Part shown: positions 31,163-41,300 of the stretch, piece by piece
Position numbering within the stretch: position 1 is the first letter of the stretch
How the letters are laid out: the number at the start of each line of letters is the position of its first letter
Assembly: GCA_025462865.1 (NCBI GenBank)
Contig: JAOAPI010000026.1
Span: 62,001 to 126,000 of the forward strand
DNA from: Candidatus Sulfotelmatobacter sp.
GTDB taxonomy: Bacteria; Acidobacteriota; Terriglobia; Terriglobales; Acidobacteriaceae
Direction: 5' to 3'
DNA: 64,000 bases
The notes under the pieces: generated by a model
Database searches by the model: none
Told to the model about the DNA's origin: nothing
The model's input: only the letters and a program-made list of their open reading frames with translations
Made by a program: the position numbers and the translations under genes

Positions 31163-32977
31163 ATGTCACCTCGCTTTAAATTAAGCAAAGGCCTTGCGGT
31201 ATCCGGACTGTTAGTTCTTCTTTCGCTATCGCTCATCTCGAGTCCAGCGTTTGCGCAGAGCGACTCTAATCCTAAATGGGACTTGTTCGTAGGTTATCAG
31301 TGGCTGCATCCAGGCGGTAACGTTCCTACTCCTTTTGGCGATCCCAATAACGCAACCGCGTTTCGGATCCCTGATATGGAAAAAGGATTTGGCGCAGCCT
31401 TTACCTACAACTTCGACCCGCATTGGGGAGCGGAATTTGATCTGGGACACAATTGGGGGAATAGCAATTACGAAACTACAGCCTCGGTGGGACCGCGATT
31501 CATCTGGCGCACAGACTCTGGGAACTACTTCTTGCACACTCTCGTCAGCCTGAATCGCGTAAACGTTAATGGTCTTAGCGCTAATAATGGAATCGGAGCC
31601 GTGCTTGGCGGCGGAATGGATTTACCTATTCGGAAGAGCTTGGCATGGCGTGTATTCGAAGCCGACTATGTGTTCGGACATCACAACTATGCCGATTTCG
31701 CGGCCGAGCAATTTCCTGCTTTGCGACGTCCGTCGTTCGAGGGCGTACGTCTGCGCACCGGTCTGGTCTTCAGCTGGGGCGGCGCGCCGGCGATAGCGCC
31801 ATCGGCGAGCGTTTCGGTACAGCCCACTGAAGTAATGGTCGGCGAGCCCGTCACTGCGACGGTCTCGGCCAGCAATTTCAATCCTAAGCACACACTCACG
31901 TACTCCTGGAGCACCACCGGAGGCCAGATCACCGGCAAAGATACAACCGCCCAGATCGATACGACGAATGCAGCCCCCGGCAACTATGCCGTTACCGTTC
32001 ACGTGACTGACCCCAAAGCGAAGAACAATAACGAAGCCAGCAGCTCGGCAAATTTCACAGTGAAACCTCTGCCGCCCAAGAATCCGCCGACCATGTCTAT
32101 TTCGGCGAGCCCAACCAGCATAGTCCCAGGCGGAACCGTGAATTTGATGGCGAATTGCACCAGCCCCGACAGCGTTCCCGTCACCGTTTCCAGTTGGACT
32201 TCCAATGGCGGAACTGTTTCCGGAACTGCCGGATCAGCGACGCTTAGTACGACAGGCGCCAAGCCGGGTTCCATCACGGTCAGCGCAACCTGTACTGATA
32301 CACGCGGCCTGACTAGCCAAGGCTCGACTCAGGTGATGGTGGAGAATCCGCCACCAACCAAGAACATTGACATCGAGGTCCTGGAATCCAGGCTTGCCTT
32401 GCACAGCGTTTACTTCCCGACGGCCATGCCGCCGATCAAGAATCCCAACGCTGGGCTGGTCGCCAGCCAGCGTCAAACACTCATCGCTCTTGCAACCGAC
32501 TTCAAGAAATATCTGGAGAGCAAACCGGATGCGCACTTGATTCTTGAAGGTCACGCCGATGTGCGCGGCTCCGATGAGTACAACCAGGCGCTCTCCGAGC
32601 GTCGCGTCAACCGCGTCAAGAGCTTCCTGGTGGAACAGGGAGTTCCCGAAGCAAACATCGAGACCAAAGCCTATGGCAAGCAGCGTAATCTGACCGATGA
32701 AGAAGTGAAGGCTGCGGTCTCGAACAATCCCGAGGTCACTCTAGAAGAGCGGCAGCGATCGATGAGGAACATACGGACGATCCGGTTGGCGAGCAATCGC
32801 CGGGTGGATGTCACGTTGAACACGACAGGCGAATCTTCGGTCCGGCAATTCCCGTTCAATGCCGCGGATTCCCTAACGCTCATCGGTGGCAGGGAAGGCG
32901 AGGCCAAGAAGAAAGCCGCGCCGAAGAAGGCTCCGCCAAAAAAGACTGGGCCAAAAAAGAACACTAAGACGCCGTAA
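31163..32977 (+). CDS. OmpA-family outer-membrane protein with Ig-like repeats
   Basis: 604 residues. Start at ATG 31163 with GGAGG five bases upstream; the signal peptide ends near PAFAQ. An N-terminal beta-barrel domain (WDLFVGYQWLHPGG...LRTGLVFSWGG, to about residue 210) is followed by two Ig/PKD-like beta domains (SVQPTEVMVGEPVTATVSAS; SISASPTSIVPGGTVNLMANC). The C-terminal OmpA/MotB domain binds peptidoglycan: LILEGHADVRGSDEYNQALS and ERRVNRVKSFLVEQGVP. The last ~20 residues are Lys/Pro-rich, an unusual basic tail. It likely ties the outer membrane to the wall. It is monocistronic, with a terminator after it. Confidence 0.9.
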   Translation: MSPRFKLSKGLAVSGLLVLLSLSLISSPAFAQSDSNPKWDLFVGYQWLHPGGNVPTPFGDPNNATAFRIPDMEKGFGAAFTYNFDPHWGAEFDLGHNWGNSNYETTASVGPRFIWRTDSGNYFLHTLVSLNRVNVNGLSANNGIGAVLGGGMDLPIRKSLAWRVFEADYVFGHHNYADFAAEQFPALRRPSFEGVRLRTGLVFSWGGAPAIAPSASVSVQPTEVMVGEPVTATVSASNFNPKHTLTYSWSTTGGQITGKDTTAQIDTTNAAPGNYAVTVHVTDPKAKNNNEASSSANFTVKPLPPKNPPTMSISASPTSIVPGGTVNLMANCTSPDSVPVTVSSWTSNGGTVSGTAGSATLSTTGAKPGSITVSATCTDTRGLTSQGSTQVMVENPPPTKNIDIEVLESRLALHSVYFPTAMPPIKNPNAGLVASQRQTLIALATDFKKYLESKPDAHLILEGHADVRGSDEYNQALSERRVNRVKSFLVEQGVPEANIETKAYGKQRNLTDEEVKAAVSNNPEVTLEERQRSMRNIRTIRLASNRRVDVTLNTTGESSVRQFPFNAADSLTLIGGREGEAKKKAAPKKAPPKKTGPKKNTKTP

Positions 32978-33003
32978 ACCGCACGTCTAGGATTGAACCA
33001 CTC

Positions 33004-33041
33004 TCGCGGAGGACGCCAAAGCGCCCTCCGCGATTTCTTTT
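33004..33041 (+). terminator. Rho-independent terminator after the OmpA-family gene
   Basis: TCGCGGAGG (33004-33012) pairs with CCTCCGCGA (33025-33033), followed by TTTCTTTT. It begins 27 bases after the stop codon. Confidence 0.85.
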
Positions 33042-33178
33042 GAAGCCGGCGGTCATTCGTTAGCGGTTCGGCAGCACGGGAGGTCTGCCGCGATGAGATT
33101 TTTTGTAAGGAGATCAGGGTCAAATCGAACACTCGCGCACTCGCCACCAGACGAGTTGGCAAGAGGTGACCTCTAAAC

Positions 33179-33697
33179 TTATAAACGCCATGCCGCTCTC
33201 GTTAGCTCGTACCAGAAAATGACTCGTCCGCTTTGAGGAATCTCTTCCCGGCCACCATACTTGAATCCGAACCTTTTCAAAATGTGTTGCGACACTACGT
33301 GTCCCTGCTCCACATCGGCCAGCAACCGGGACAAGCGCAGCTTCGTGAACGCCAGATTGATGAAGGCTTTTGCTGCCTCGGAAGCTAACCCGCGACCCCA
33401 ATACGGTTTGGCGAGAATATATCCAAGATGCGCCTCGCCTCGCTTTCCTCCTGCTCGCAGGCCGCAAGACCCTATGTACCGGTCGTCTTCCTTCAGAATC
33501 GTCGCCCACAAACCATAAATTCGCTTCGGCCGGTCGAGGTATTGAGTCCGAAACCGATGCTGCGCCTTCTCTAACGGCCAGCCTTGACCGCCCATATATC
33601 GCCTGACTTCGGAGTCCGTTTGCATGCGAACAAAATCGGTTTCATCCCTCGCCTCGTGCGTCCTGAAGAGCAGCCGTTCCGTCTCGAGAAAAATCAT
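33179..33697 (-). CDS. GNAT-family N-acetyltransferase, RimJ/RimL type
   Basis: 172 residues from ATG 33697 (MIFLETERLLFRTHEARDETDF), the usual RimJ-type N-terminus. A longer frame exists upstream (to 33835) but its residues look unnatural. The acetyl-CoA site is GYILAKPYWGRGLASEAAKAF, with the RYIGSCGLR strand before it and ADVEQGHVVSQHILKRFGFKYGG after it. Such enzymes acetylate N-terminal amines of ribosomal proteins or small molecules; the substrate here is unknown. It stands alone, convergent with the OmpA gene and divergent from the lipoprotein gene. Confidence 0.88.
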   Translation of the reverse strand: MIFLETERLLFRTHEARDETDFVRMQTDSEVRRYMGGQGWPLEKAQHRFRTQYLDRPKRIYGLWATILKEDDRYIGSCGLRAGGKRGEAHLGYILAKPYWGRGLASEAAKAFINLAFTKLRLSRLLADVEQGHVVSQHILKRFGFKYGGREEIPQSGRVIFWYELTRAAWRL

Positions 33698-33878
33698 GGT
33701 TCCTGCCGAACAGTGCCCTTGGAGCGTTCCCGCAACCCAGTGAATATCCGCCAATAATTTCGCAACTTCTACACTGCGGCGGCTAAGGAGAAGCCGTATC
33801 TGCTTGATTTCCTTATCGCACATCTGGTACTCCACTTGCCACTTACTCGGAAGGAGAGGACCGGACGACCATACATAT

Positions 33879-34562
33879 ATGGTAAGGCTTCAAGACTCAA
33901 AATATCGATTTGCCCTAGCGGCACTTTGCTTTGCTCTGAGCGTGACCCAAGGATGTGTTCGCTCCGACTCAATGCGTCCGGATGCGACTGCGACGACCGG
34001 CGACAAACAGGCGCTTCCGTTCCATCCGGACCCCGGTTCTGTCGGCGGTAACTCTTCTATGCCGTCGCCGGATGCGAAGTCAGCCACCGGCTTGCCGTTC
34101 CGGGCCACCTCGCGCGCACGGGTTCTGCCGGCCGGAACACTTCTGACAGTGCAGTTGAAAAGCTCACTTGCTGCCAATAACGTTCATGCCGGTGACATCT
34201 TTTCCGCCTCAGTGGCCTCCCCCCTGGTGGCTGACGGCGATACCATTATTGAACGCGGCACCGAAGTTGCCGGGCGCGTGGAGGCTGCGCGATCCCGTCC
34301 GGGATCCGGTTACGTGCGGCTGACTCTGAGTACGATCACACGGGACGGGACTCCTATTGCGGTCCAAACCTCAAGCCTATTTGCTCGTGGAACCACCAGA
34401 CAATTGAATATTTCGGCAAGTGGCACGTCTCCGAGTCGACAATCAGGGGGTGTCCGGGTCCCAAGAGACAGGCGCCTGACGTTCCGGCTCACCGCACCAG
34501 TGACATTGAATGAGCCGATCCTCCCAAACCACCACCAAACTTCCGCCATGAGTTCTGAATAA
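33879..34562 (+). CDS. Putative lipoprotein with VirB10/TrbI-like beta domain
   Basis: 227 residues from ATG 33879. The N-terminus (MVRLQDSKYRFALAALCFAL, then SVTQGC) is a lipoprotein signal with a plausible lipobox before Cys24. After a polar linker, RVLPAGTLLTVQLKSSLAANNVHAGDIFSASVASPLVADGDTIIERGTEVAGRV has the alternating pattern of the beta domain seen in VirB10/TrbI-like proteins and in many stand-alone acidobacterial proteins. The C-terminal part (LTFRLTAPVTL) closes that sheet. The role is unknown; no type IV secretion genes are near. The AAGGAG at 33851 is too far (~20 bases) to be a normal ribosome-binding site, so the start is somewhat uncertain. Confidence 0.72.
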   Translation: MVRLQDSKYRFALAALCFALSVTQGCVRSDSMRPDATATTGDKQALPFHPDPGSVGGNSSMPSPDAKSATGLPFRATSRARVLPAGTLLTVQLKSSLAANNVHAGDIFSASVASPLVADGDTIIERGTEVAGRVEAARSRPGSGYVRLTLSTITRDGTPIAVQTSSLFARGTTRQLNISASGTSPSRQSGGVRVPRDRRLTFRLTAPVTLNEPILPNHHQTSAMSSE

Positions 34563-34803
34563 GTTCTTAAATTATTCCATGCATCTCCGCGAAAACAAGC
34601 ATGTTCCAGAGTTTTCCACAGGCATTTCCTCTTTTGAAGTGACGTCTGCCCTTCGCAGGATCAAATAGGCCCTCCTATAGTGAAGTCGAAATAAGAAGGG
34701 GATCGTCGACGTTGCGATCGTGGCCCCCAAATCGGGAACACGAAAGTATCGGATAGCCCATCGCGGTCTTTCTTCCGGGAATCGTCCCGCCCACAGTAGA
34801 AAT

Positions 34804-36033
34804 ATGAACACCGCAGCTCAATTTCCGTGGCCGGGACTTTCCCCAAGTGAGAATGCAACAACATCCTTTCGCGCCGTTTTTGAACACGCTCCTTTCGCTG
34901 CTGCGCGGTGTACCGCGCAGGGAGTGATTGTGGAGACAAACACTGCCTTCGAACAGGCGGTCGACCTGAATTTAGCCAGCCGCCGCTCTTTGCGATTTTG
35001 TGAAATGGTTCCCTCCGAAGACCGCGAAGCAACTTCGTTGCTTCTACAAGAGCTTTTCGATTGCAGCCGCGACTGCATCCGCATCAAGGCAAGAACTTTG
35101 GGACGTGAGGCGGGCGGGAACTGGATCGCATGGCGCCAACCCGGCGGCGGAGCCGAGCCAGACCATGCACTGCTGATCGCCGAGCAACTCCGCGATACTG
35201 CCGCCGAGGAACCCCTGTTGCAGGCCCAAAGATGGGAAGCAGTTGGCCGCCTGGCGGGCGGAGTGGTGCATGACTTCAATAACGTCCTGACGGGCGTGAT
35301 GCTCTATTGCGACCTGCTGCTCTCCAGTATGGATTCGCGCGACCGCCGCCGGCGGTACGCCGATGAAATCCGATCGGCGATCATTCAGGCTTCCGCTTTA
35401 GTGCGACAATTGCTGGTTTTCGCCCGGCCGCAATCCGCTCCCACCCGGCCGCTGTTACTCAACGAAGTTGCCACGGCAATGCGCGATCTGCTCACCCGCT
35501 TAGCAGGTGAGAACATCGAACTCGATCTGCATCTGGATCCTGAATTAGGATTAGTCAAAATCGACCAGGCCCAAGCCCAACAAATCCTGCTGAATCTGGT
35601 TCTCAACGCTCGCGATGCTCTACCCAAGGGCGGCCGCATTACCGTGGAAACGAGCAACTGCAATTTCCAGCCCTTAACAGGCTCGATGTCGCACATGCCC
35701 TCGTCCGTTTTCCCCTGCGTTCTGCTCGTGGTGGGCGATAACGGCTGCGGCATGAACGCGGAAACACAGCAGCGCCTCTTCGAGCCTTTCTTCACCACCA
35801 AAGATGATGGGAAAGGCACCGGGCTGGGATTGACTACAGTCCGGACCATCGTTACGACGAATCGGGGGTTGATCCAGTTCGAAAGCGAGCCAGGTCACGG
35901 CACGCGCGTAATGATCTTGTTTCCTCGGGCACCCCAGGCTGACGATTCAGATTTTCTAGCAACGGCGATTGCACTTTCCGAAAGCCCCGCGCCACAACAT
36001 TTTCAAGAAATCAAGAAGGAATCTCTCTTATGA
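34804..36033 (+). CDS. Soluble PAS-domain sensor histidine kinase
   Basis: 409 residues with no membrane helix, so a cytoplasmic sensor. A PAS domain (~20-125; FRAVFEHAPFAAARCTAQGVIVETNTAF) is followed by a HisKA helix with phospho-acceptor His156 (LAGGVVHDFNNVLTGVMLYCDLLL, the HDFNN subtype) and an HATPase_c domain (NLVLNARDAL; VGDNGCGMNAET; FEPFFTTKDDGKGTGLGLTTV). Start chosen at ATG 34804; a frame extension to 34720 lacks support. Its stop overlaps the start of the NtrC-type regulator (ATGA), so they are a translationally coupled pair. The upstream 240 bases should contain the promoter. Confidence 0.93.
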   Translation: MNTAAQFPWPGLSPSENATTSFRAVFEHAPFAAARCTAQGVIVETNTAFEQAVDLNLASRRSLRFCEMVPSEDREATSLLLQELFDCSRDCIRIKARTLGREAGGNWIAWRQPGGGAEPDHALLIAEQLRDTAAEEPLLQAQRWEAVGRLAGGVVHDFNNVLTGVMLYCDLLLSSMDSRDRRRRYADEIRSAIIQASALVRQLLVFARPQSAPTRPLLLNEVATAMRDLLTRLAGENIELDLHLDPELGLVKIDQAQAQQILLNLVLNARDALPKGGRITVETSNCNFQPLTGSMSHMPSSVFPCVLLVVGDNGCGMNAETQQRLFEPFFTTKDDGKGTGLGLTTVRTIVTTNRGLIQFESEPGHGTRVMILFPRAPQADDSDFLATAIALSESPAPQHFQEIKKESLL

Positions 36034-37448
36034 CTTCAGCAGCACTGAGTCACTCGATTGCCCCACCACAAGTAATGGCCGCGAACTTTCTCAACCTGCT
36101 CATCGTTGACGATGAGCGCTCGATTCGCGACGCCTGCCGCGAAGTCGCTCTGTCCCTGGGTTTCACTACTCATGTGGCGGATTCCGCCGAGCAAGCCTAT
36201 CGCATGCTGCAGACCCAGAGTATCGACGCCGTCCTGCTCGATCTGCGGTTGCCGGGCGCCGGTGGCCTGGAAGCTCTCCGCCAGATCAAAGCTCAACGCC
36301 CCGAGGCTCTCGTAGTCGTCATCACTGGCTATGGCACCGTGCAATCGGCGGTGCAGGCTATGAAGCACGGTTCTTACGACTACGTCACCAAGCCTTTCAG
36401 CGTGGACGAACTCAAGCATTTGCTGGAGCGGGTATCGAGCCATCTGAAGCTGAAAACCGAAAACCGCATGCTGCGCGAAAAGCTCAAGTCCAAGCAGGGC
36501 TATGGCGGAATCGTCGGCCGCGCTCCTGAAATGGAGAAGCTCTACCGCATCATCGCCAAAGCAGCCAACAGTTCTCACCCCGTGCTTATCCTCGGCGAGA
36601 GCGGCACGGGCAAGGAAATGGTGGCACGCTCTATTCATTACTCCGGGCCATTCCATGACAAGCCGTTCATTCCCGTCGATTGCGGTTCGCTGGTGCCTAC
36701 GCTCATCGAAAGTGAGCTGTTCGGTTACGTCAAGGGCGCGTTTACTGGCGCGAATCAGGCTAAGGACGGGCTACTGGCCATCGCCGAAGGTGGCACCGTA
36801 TTCCTCGACGAAGTCGGCGAACTTCCCATCGACTTGCAAGCTAAGCTTTTGCGCGCCATACAGGAAAAGGAAATTCGTCCTGTCGGAAGCACGCGCCGCG
36901 TTCCTATCAATGTCCGCATTCTCGCCGCAACCAACCGGCTTCTGGAACAGGCGGTGATGGAAGGTGCTTTCCGCCGCGATCTCTATTTCCGTCTTAACGT
37001 TCTGAGCCTGCGCATCCCTGCGCTGCGCGAGCGCCGAGAAGATATTCCGCTGCTCATAGCGCATTTTATGGAGCGCTCTGCGCGTGCCTCAGCGCTGGAA
37101 AAAATCGTCAGCGACGAGGCAATCAAGGTGATGCTGGCCTACGACTGGCCCGGCAATGTTCGCGAACTGGAGAATTGTCTGGAGCGCACGTGCGCCTTTA
37201 CCAGCGGTCCTTTGATCCACGTGGCCGACTTGCCTCCTGCCATCGCAGGCACACAGATCACAGCTCCCTCCAATGGCAATGGCCACGGTCTCAACAAAAT
37301 CGTTCCCATGGCAGAGTTGGAAAGACAGACTATTCTTAATGCCATCGCGGAACTCCATGGAGACAAGTTGCAGGCCGCGCGGCTGCTGGGTATCGGGAAG
37401 ACAACCTTGTACCGCAAGCTCAAGGATTACGCAGCAGTGCAAGGCTAG
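36030..37448 (+). CDS. NtrC-family sigma-54-dependent response regulator
   Basis: 472 residues. The receiver has Asp71 (AVLLDLRLPGAGG). The AAA+ domain has Walker A GESGTGKE (189-196), GAFTGA (236-241), Walker B GGTVFLDEVGELP and YDWPGNVRELENCLERT. The Fis-type HTH is at the end (LERQTILNAIAELHGDKLQAARLLGIGKTTLYRKLKDY). The first ~20 residues before the receiver are an extra Ser/Ala-rich lead. It is coupled to the soluble kinase upstream. It is the second such system in the window, about 35% or more alike by eye to the regulator at 29381, so the two are paralogues. The targets are unknown; the next large gene is the Oar-like receptor. Confidence 0.95.
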   Translation: MTSAALSHSIAPPQVMAANFLNLLIVDDERSIRDACREVALSLGFTTHVADSAEQAYRMLQTQSIDAVLLDLRLPGAGGLEALRQIKAQRPEALVVVITGYGTVQSAVQAMKHGSYDYVTKPFSVDELKHLLERVSSHLKLKTENRMLREKLKSKQGYGGIVGRAPEMEKLYRIIAKAANSSHPVLILGESGTGKEMVARSIHYSGPFHDKPFIPVDCGSLVPTLIESELFGYVKGAFTGANQAKDGLLAIAEGGTVFLDEVGELPIDLQAKLLRAIQEKEIRPVGSTRRVPINVRILAATNRLLEQAVMEGAFRRDLYFRLNVLSLRIPALRERREDIPLLIAHFMERSARASALEKIVSDEAIKVMLAYDWPGNVRELENCLERTCAFTSGPLIHVADLPPAIAGTQITAPSNGNGHGLNKIVPMAELERQTILNAIAELHGDKLQAARLLGIGKTTLYRKLKDYAAVQG

Positions 37449-37694
37449 ATCGTTAAAGACAGGCGGATCAAACATCCCTTGTGATCCCGGCGCAGCATCA
37501 CACACGCTGGTCATCCGTCGCAAAGCGAGAGAGCGTGGCTGTCGGCGCCCGACACAGATGCTGAATCGTTCGCTTATGAAATAAGCTCGCCACCGCCTAC
37601 GTTCCGCAATGGGAACAGTACCGCCCTCGACGCACGATAAACCCTGTTTTTTCAACGCTGGCGATTGTGGAGCGTGGCGTGCAATGGAAAGAGG

Positions 37695-38180
37695 ATGATT
37701 CTACTCATAACGCCTTCGGCGCGAGGCCAAGAGTGTGCCGCCACTTTGAAAGATTCCACGGGAAACGAAACCCATTGGGCCGAAAATCTGCAGCAAGGAG
37801 TGGCCCGCCTGCGTGAGCAAGCCTATTTGGCTGTGGTGATCGATCAATTTCTCATCGAGAACGAGCCTGCGGAAAGCGACCAGATGCTGCAACTTTTAGG
37901 CACCGCTTTTCCTGTCTACCTCAGCTTTGCGGTCAGTGGAATGGAGCGGCTGCTGCGCGAGGTGCGCTCGGCGCTGCACCGCCGCAAGCGAGAAGAAACT
38001 CAGGCACGTCGCTCGGTCGAGCAACAGATTCGCAGCGAAATGTCTGAATCGCTCACGGCCATGCTGCTGTCATGCGATCTCGCAATGGCTGTTCCCGGCG
38101 TTCCCGACCCGGCAGCAGAAAAAATCCGAATCATCGATACTCTCGCCCGTGACATGTGCCAGCGACTTGGCGCCGAATAA
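37695..38180 (+). CDS. Pseudo-receiver plus DHp-like helix, lacking phospho-acceptor His
   Basis: About 161 residues (start ATG 37695 or the upstream in-frame TTG 37665, not decided). The first ~85 residues read as a receiver-like alpha/beta fold (MILLITPSARGQECAATL; YLAVVIDQFLIENE; AFPVYLSFAV) without the acidic pair of a true receiver. The C-terminal ~65 residues form a helix and a second helix that align with the dimerisation helices of the kinase two genes upstream: SESLTAMLLSCDLAM here versus HDFNNVLTGVMLYCDLLL there. Ser replaces the phospho-acceptor His, and no ATPase domain follows. It could dimerise with the kinase or act as a decoy; this is inference. It follows the two-component pair in the same direction, 246 bases downstream. 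Confidence 0.65.
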   Translation: MILLITPSARGQECAATLKDSTGNETHWAENLQQGVARLREQAYLAVVIDQFLIENEPAESDQMLQLLGTAFPVYLSFAVSGMERLLREVRSALHRRKREETQARRSVEQQIRSEMSESLTAMLLSCDLAMAVPGVPDPAAEKIRIIDTLARDMCQRLGAE

Positions 38181-38394
38181 CGCAGCGCCGTTTAACGCTG
38201 CTCCCGATCTAATCTTTTTGCGTTATTGCACGGCGCTGCCGCTACCGCTACTTTGTCGCTGCTCGTAAATCTGTGGGCTGGGCTCACCACAAAATCTAGT
38301 TTTTCTCTCGCGTGCCGGATGGGAGCGCCAAGTGCGTTCGCAAGTCATTGTTGCGAATCTGGCTCTCTCCTGTCACGCACCCAAAGGAGCGCTG

Positions 38395-41300
38395 ATGCCG
38401 GGGAAGCGTCTGATCTCATCGTCGAAGTTTTCGGATATGGTCACGAGTTGCATTCTCTCAGTGACCTTTTCGCTGATCCTGATGGCAGCGGCCGGCGTCG
38501 CGCAAGAGTTGGGCACTGGCGTAATTCGCGGCGAGGTTTCAGATCCCCAGGGCGCCGTAGTGCATAACGCAGAAGTTACCGCGCTGCAGGAAACCACAAG
38601 CATGCAGCGCAGCACCACCACTACGAATTCTGGACTCTTCGCCGTCAATGACCTCGCACCCGGCCAGTACCACCTGAAAGTCACCGCCCCTGGTTTCGCC
38701 AACTACGAGGCTGTGGTGCACCTCGAAGTCGGTCAGCAGGCCAGCCTCAAGATTCGTCTCAACTTGAAGGAAGAACGCACAGTCATTGAGATCGATGACA
38801 CGGACATCATCGCTCAAGTGAACACCAGTGACTCCGTTGTCGACGGCGTTGTCACCTCGGGACAAATCGACAATCTTCCGCTCAATGGACGCAACTTCCT
38901 CGAACTCGCGCTTCTGACTCCGGGTAACACGATCGCTCCGAACTTCGATCCCACCAAGCAGGGAACTGTCATCATTTCTTCCGCAGGACAACTCGGCCGC
39001 GGGGGCAACGTCAGCATCGACGGCATGGACGACAACGACGATGTCGTTGGCGGTATGTTGCTCAATGTTCCCGAAGATTCAGTGCAGGAATTCCAGGTCG
39101 CGACCAACCGCTTTTCCGCCGAACTCGGCCGCTCCGGCTCCGCAGTCGTCGATGTCGTCACCAAGTCCGGAACCAACAGCCTGCACGGCTCGGCGTCGAT
39201 CTACGAGCGTGACAAGAGTCTGCAAGCCGCGACTCCAGTTCTCAATCCCACGTTAAGTGTCGCCCCGCCCGCCAGCCAGGAGCCGCAGTTCCGCCGTCAA
39301 CAATATTCCGGCACGCTGGGCGGTGCGTTGGTGAAGAATAAGGCGTGGTGGTTCGGGGCCTTCGAGTACCGCGATGAGGTTGGCGGGGTGTTAGCAGGGA
39401 CTCGCAATCCGAACCCCGCTGGTGGAGGAACCATCTCCACCAACTTTGCTTCGGTGCCGCTCACCGATCCCATGGGTACACTCCGCGGTGACTGGAAAAT
39501 TTCGAACAAGGATACTCTTACGCTGCACTACGGCATCGAGCGCCTCGCTGCAACCGGCGCTGCCAGCTTCCTATCCGGCCAGCCGATTGGATCAGCTGCC
39601 GAGCGCCAAGGCCTCCGCAATAACTTCCAGACTTTTCAGGCTTCATGGACGCGCGTCATCAGTCCCACATTGCTCAATCGTGCCAGCTACAGCTTTAACA
39701 ACTTCATCAATGCCACCACTCCAGTCACCACCGGACCCGAATTGGATTTTCCCAGTATGGCCGACGGCTCTTCCTACCGCGTGCCGCAGCAGACTCGGCA
39801 GAAGCGCTCGCAGTGGGACGACAACGTGGATTGGGTTCATGGCAAACATAATCTAAGCTTCGGCGGTGAGTTTCAACGCATCGGCGCGGATTTCAATCTG
39901 GGAGTGTTCCAGTCCGGGGCGATCGAGTTCATCCAGAACTTCGCCGACAAGGATCGGAATGGAGATGGAGTCGTCGATGATAGGGACCTGCTATTCGCCG
40001 TTGCCATTCGTAGCGGCATCCCTCAGACGCCGTTAATCATCCCCAACGCGGACAATAACCACACGGCCGCGTATTTTCAGGACGACTGGCGCATCCATCC
40101 GCAGCTCACCCTGAACCTGGGTCTGCGCTACGAGATTGACTCCGACGTAAACGATCTGGGCCACTACAGCCAGATTAATTCCATCCTCCTGCCCTTCCTT
40201 CACGGAACGCGTCATAAGAATGCAAACAACTGGGGTCCGCGAGTCGGATTCAACTGGGCCACTTCGAATTCACAATTCAGCGTCCATGGCGGTTACGGCA
40301 TTTACTACGACCGGATCACCCTGGAGATTAATTCGCTGGAGCGCGGGCTCGATGGCCGCGCCCTGCCCATTAACGTAAGCCTGGGCAGTGCCAACCTGCT
40401 TGATGGTAACGGAAATTTTATCCCTGGTCTGACACCGGCCTATCCCGACACGGCTTTCGACGGCCCGATCATTCCCGGTGCTGGTGGCGCCAATGAAGGC
40501 ATTAACCTCATCGACAACAACATGCGCAATCCGATGGTGCAGCAGTTCAACCTGGGCGTTCAGTACGAGTTCGCGAAAAATTGGGTTATGAAAGTAGACG
40601 GCATTCACAACCTAGGTACACACTTCATCATCGGCGTGCCCATCGGTACGGTCAACAATCCGCCCGTCACCGTCACTGACCTGCAGTCGAGCGTCAACAC
40701 GCACTACGATGCTCTCTGGCTCACCGTCGACCACCGGTTCACGCAGCACTTCCAGTTCCACACCGCCTATACATTTTCGAAATCTCTCGATTACGCGAAC
40801 TACGATCAAATCCCCTTCGGTTATCCCCCCGTCGATCCCAACAACCTGCATCGCGAGTACGGTCCCGCGCCCAACGACCAGCGCCATCGCCTGGTTGTGC
40901 AAGGCACTGCTGATCTTCCATTCCACCTGCGTCTCTCACCGCTGTGGACCTACGCTTCGGGCGTTCCCATGGACATCCTGCTCGGAGACGGCAGCGGCAA
41001 CCGCATCCCCGAACTTGGACGCAATGCCGGCGGCCGCCAGTTTCACACCGGCGCTGAGCTTAACGCGTTTCTGACTCAGCTCAACGCCCAAGGCGCAACC
41101 AACGGCCGTCTCGCAACGCCGTTCCCGATGATTTCACCGAATGCCCGCTTCAACGATACTTTCAACTCTTTCGACCTTCGTCTGTCTCGCGAGTTCCGTC
41201 TTACCGAGCGCATTCAGCTGCAAGCCATCGGCGAGGTCTTCAATCTGTTCAACAAGAGCAATATCCTCGGCTCCAGCAATTCCAACTACTCAGGATTTTT

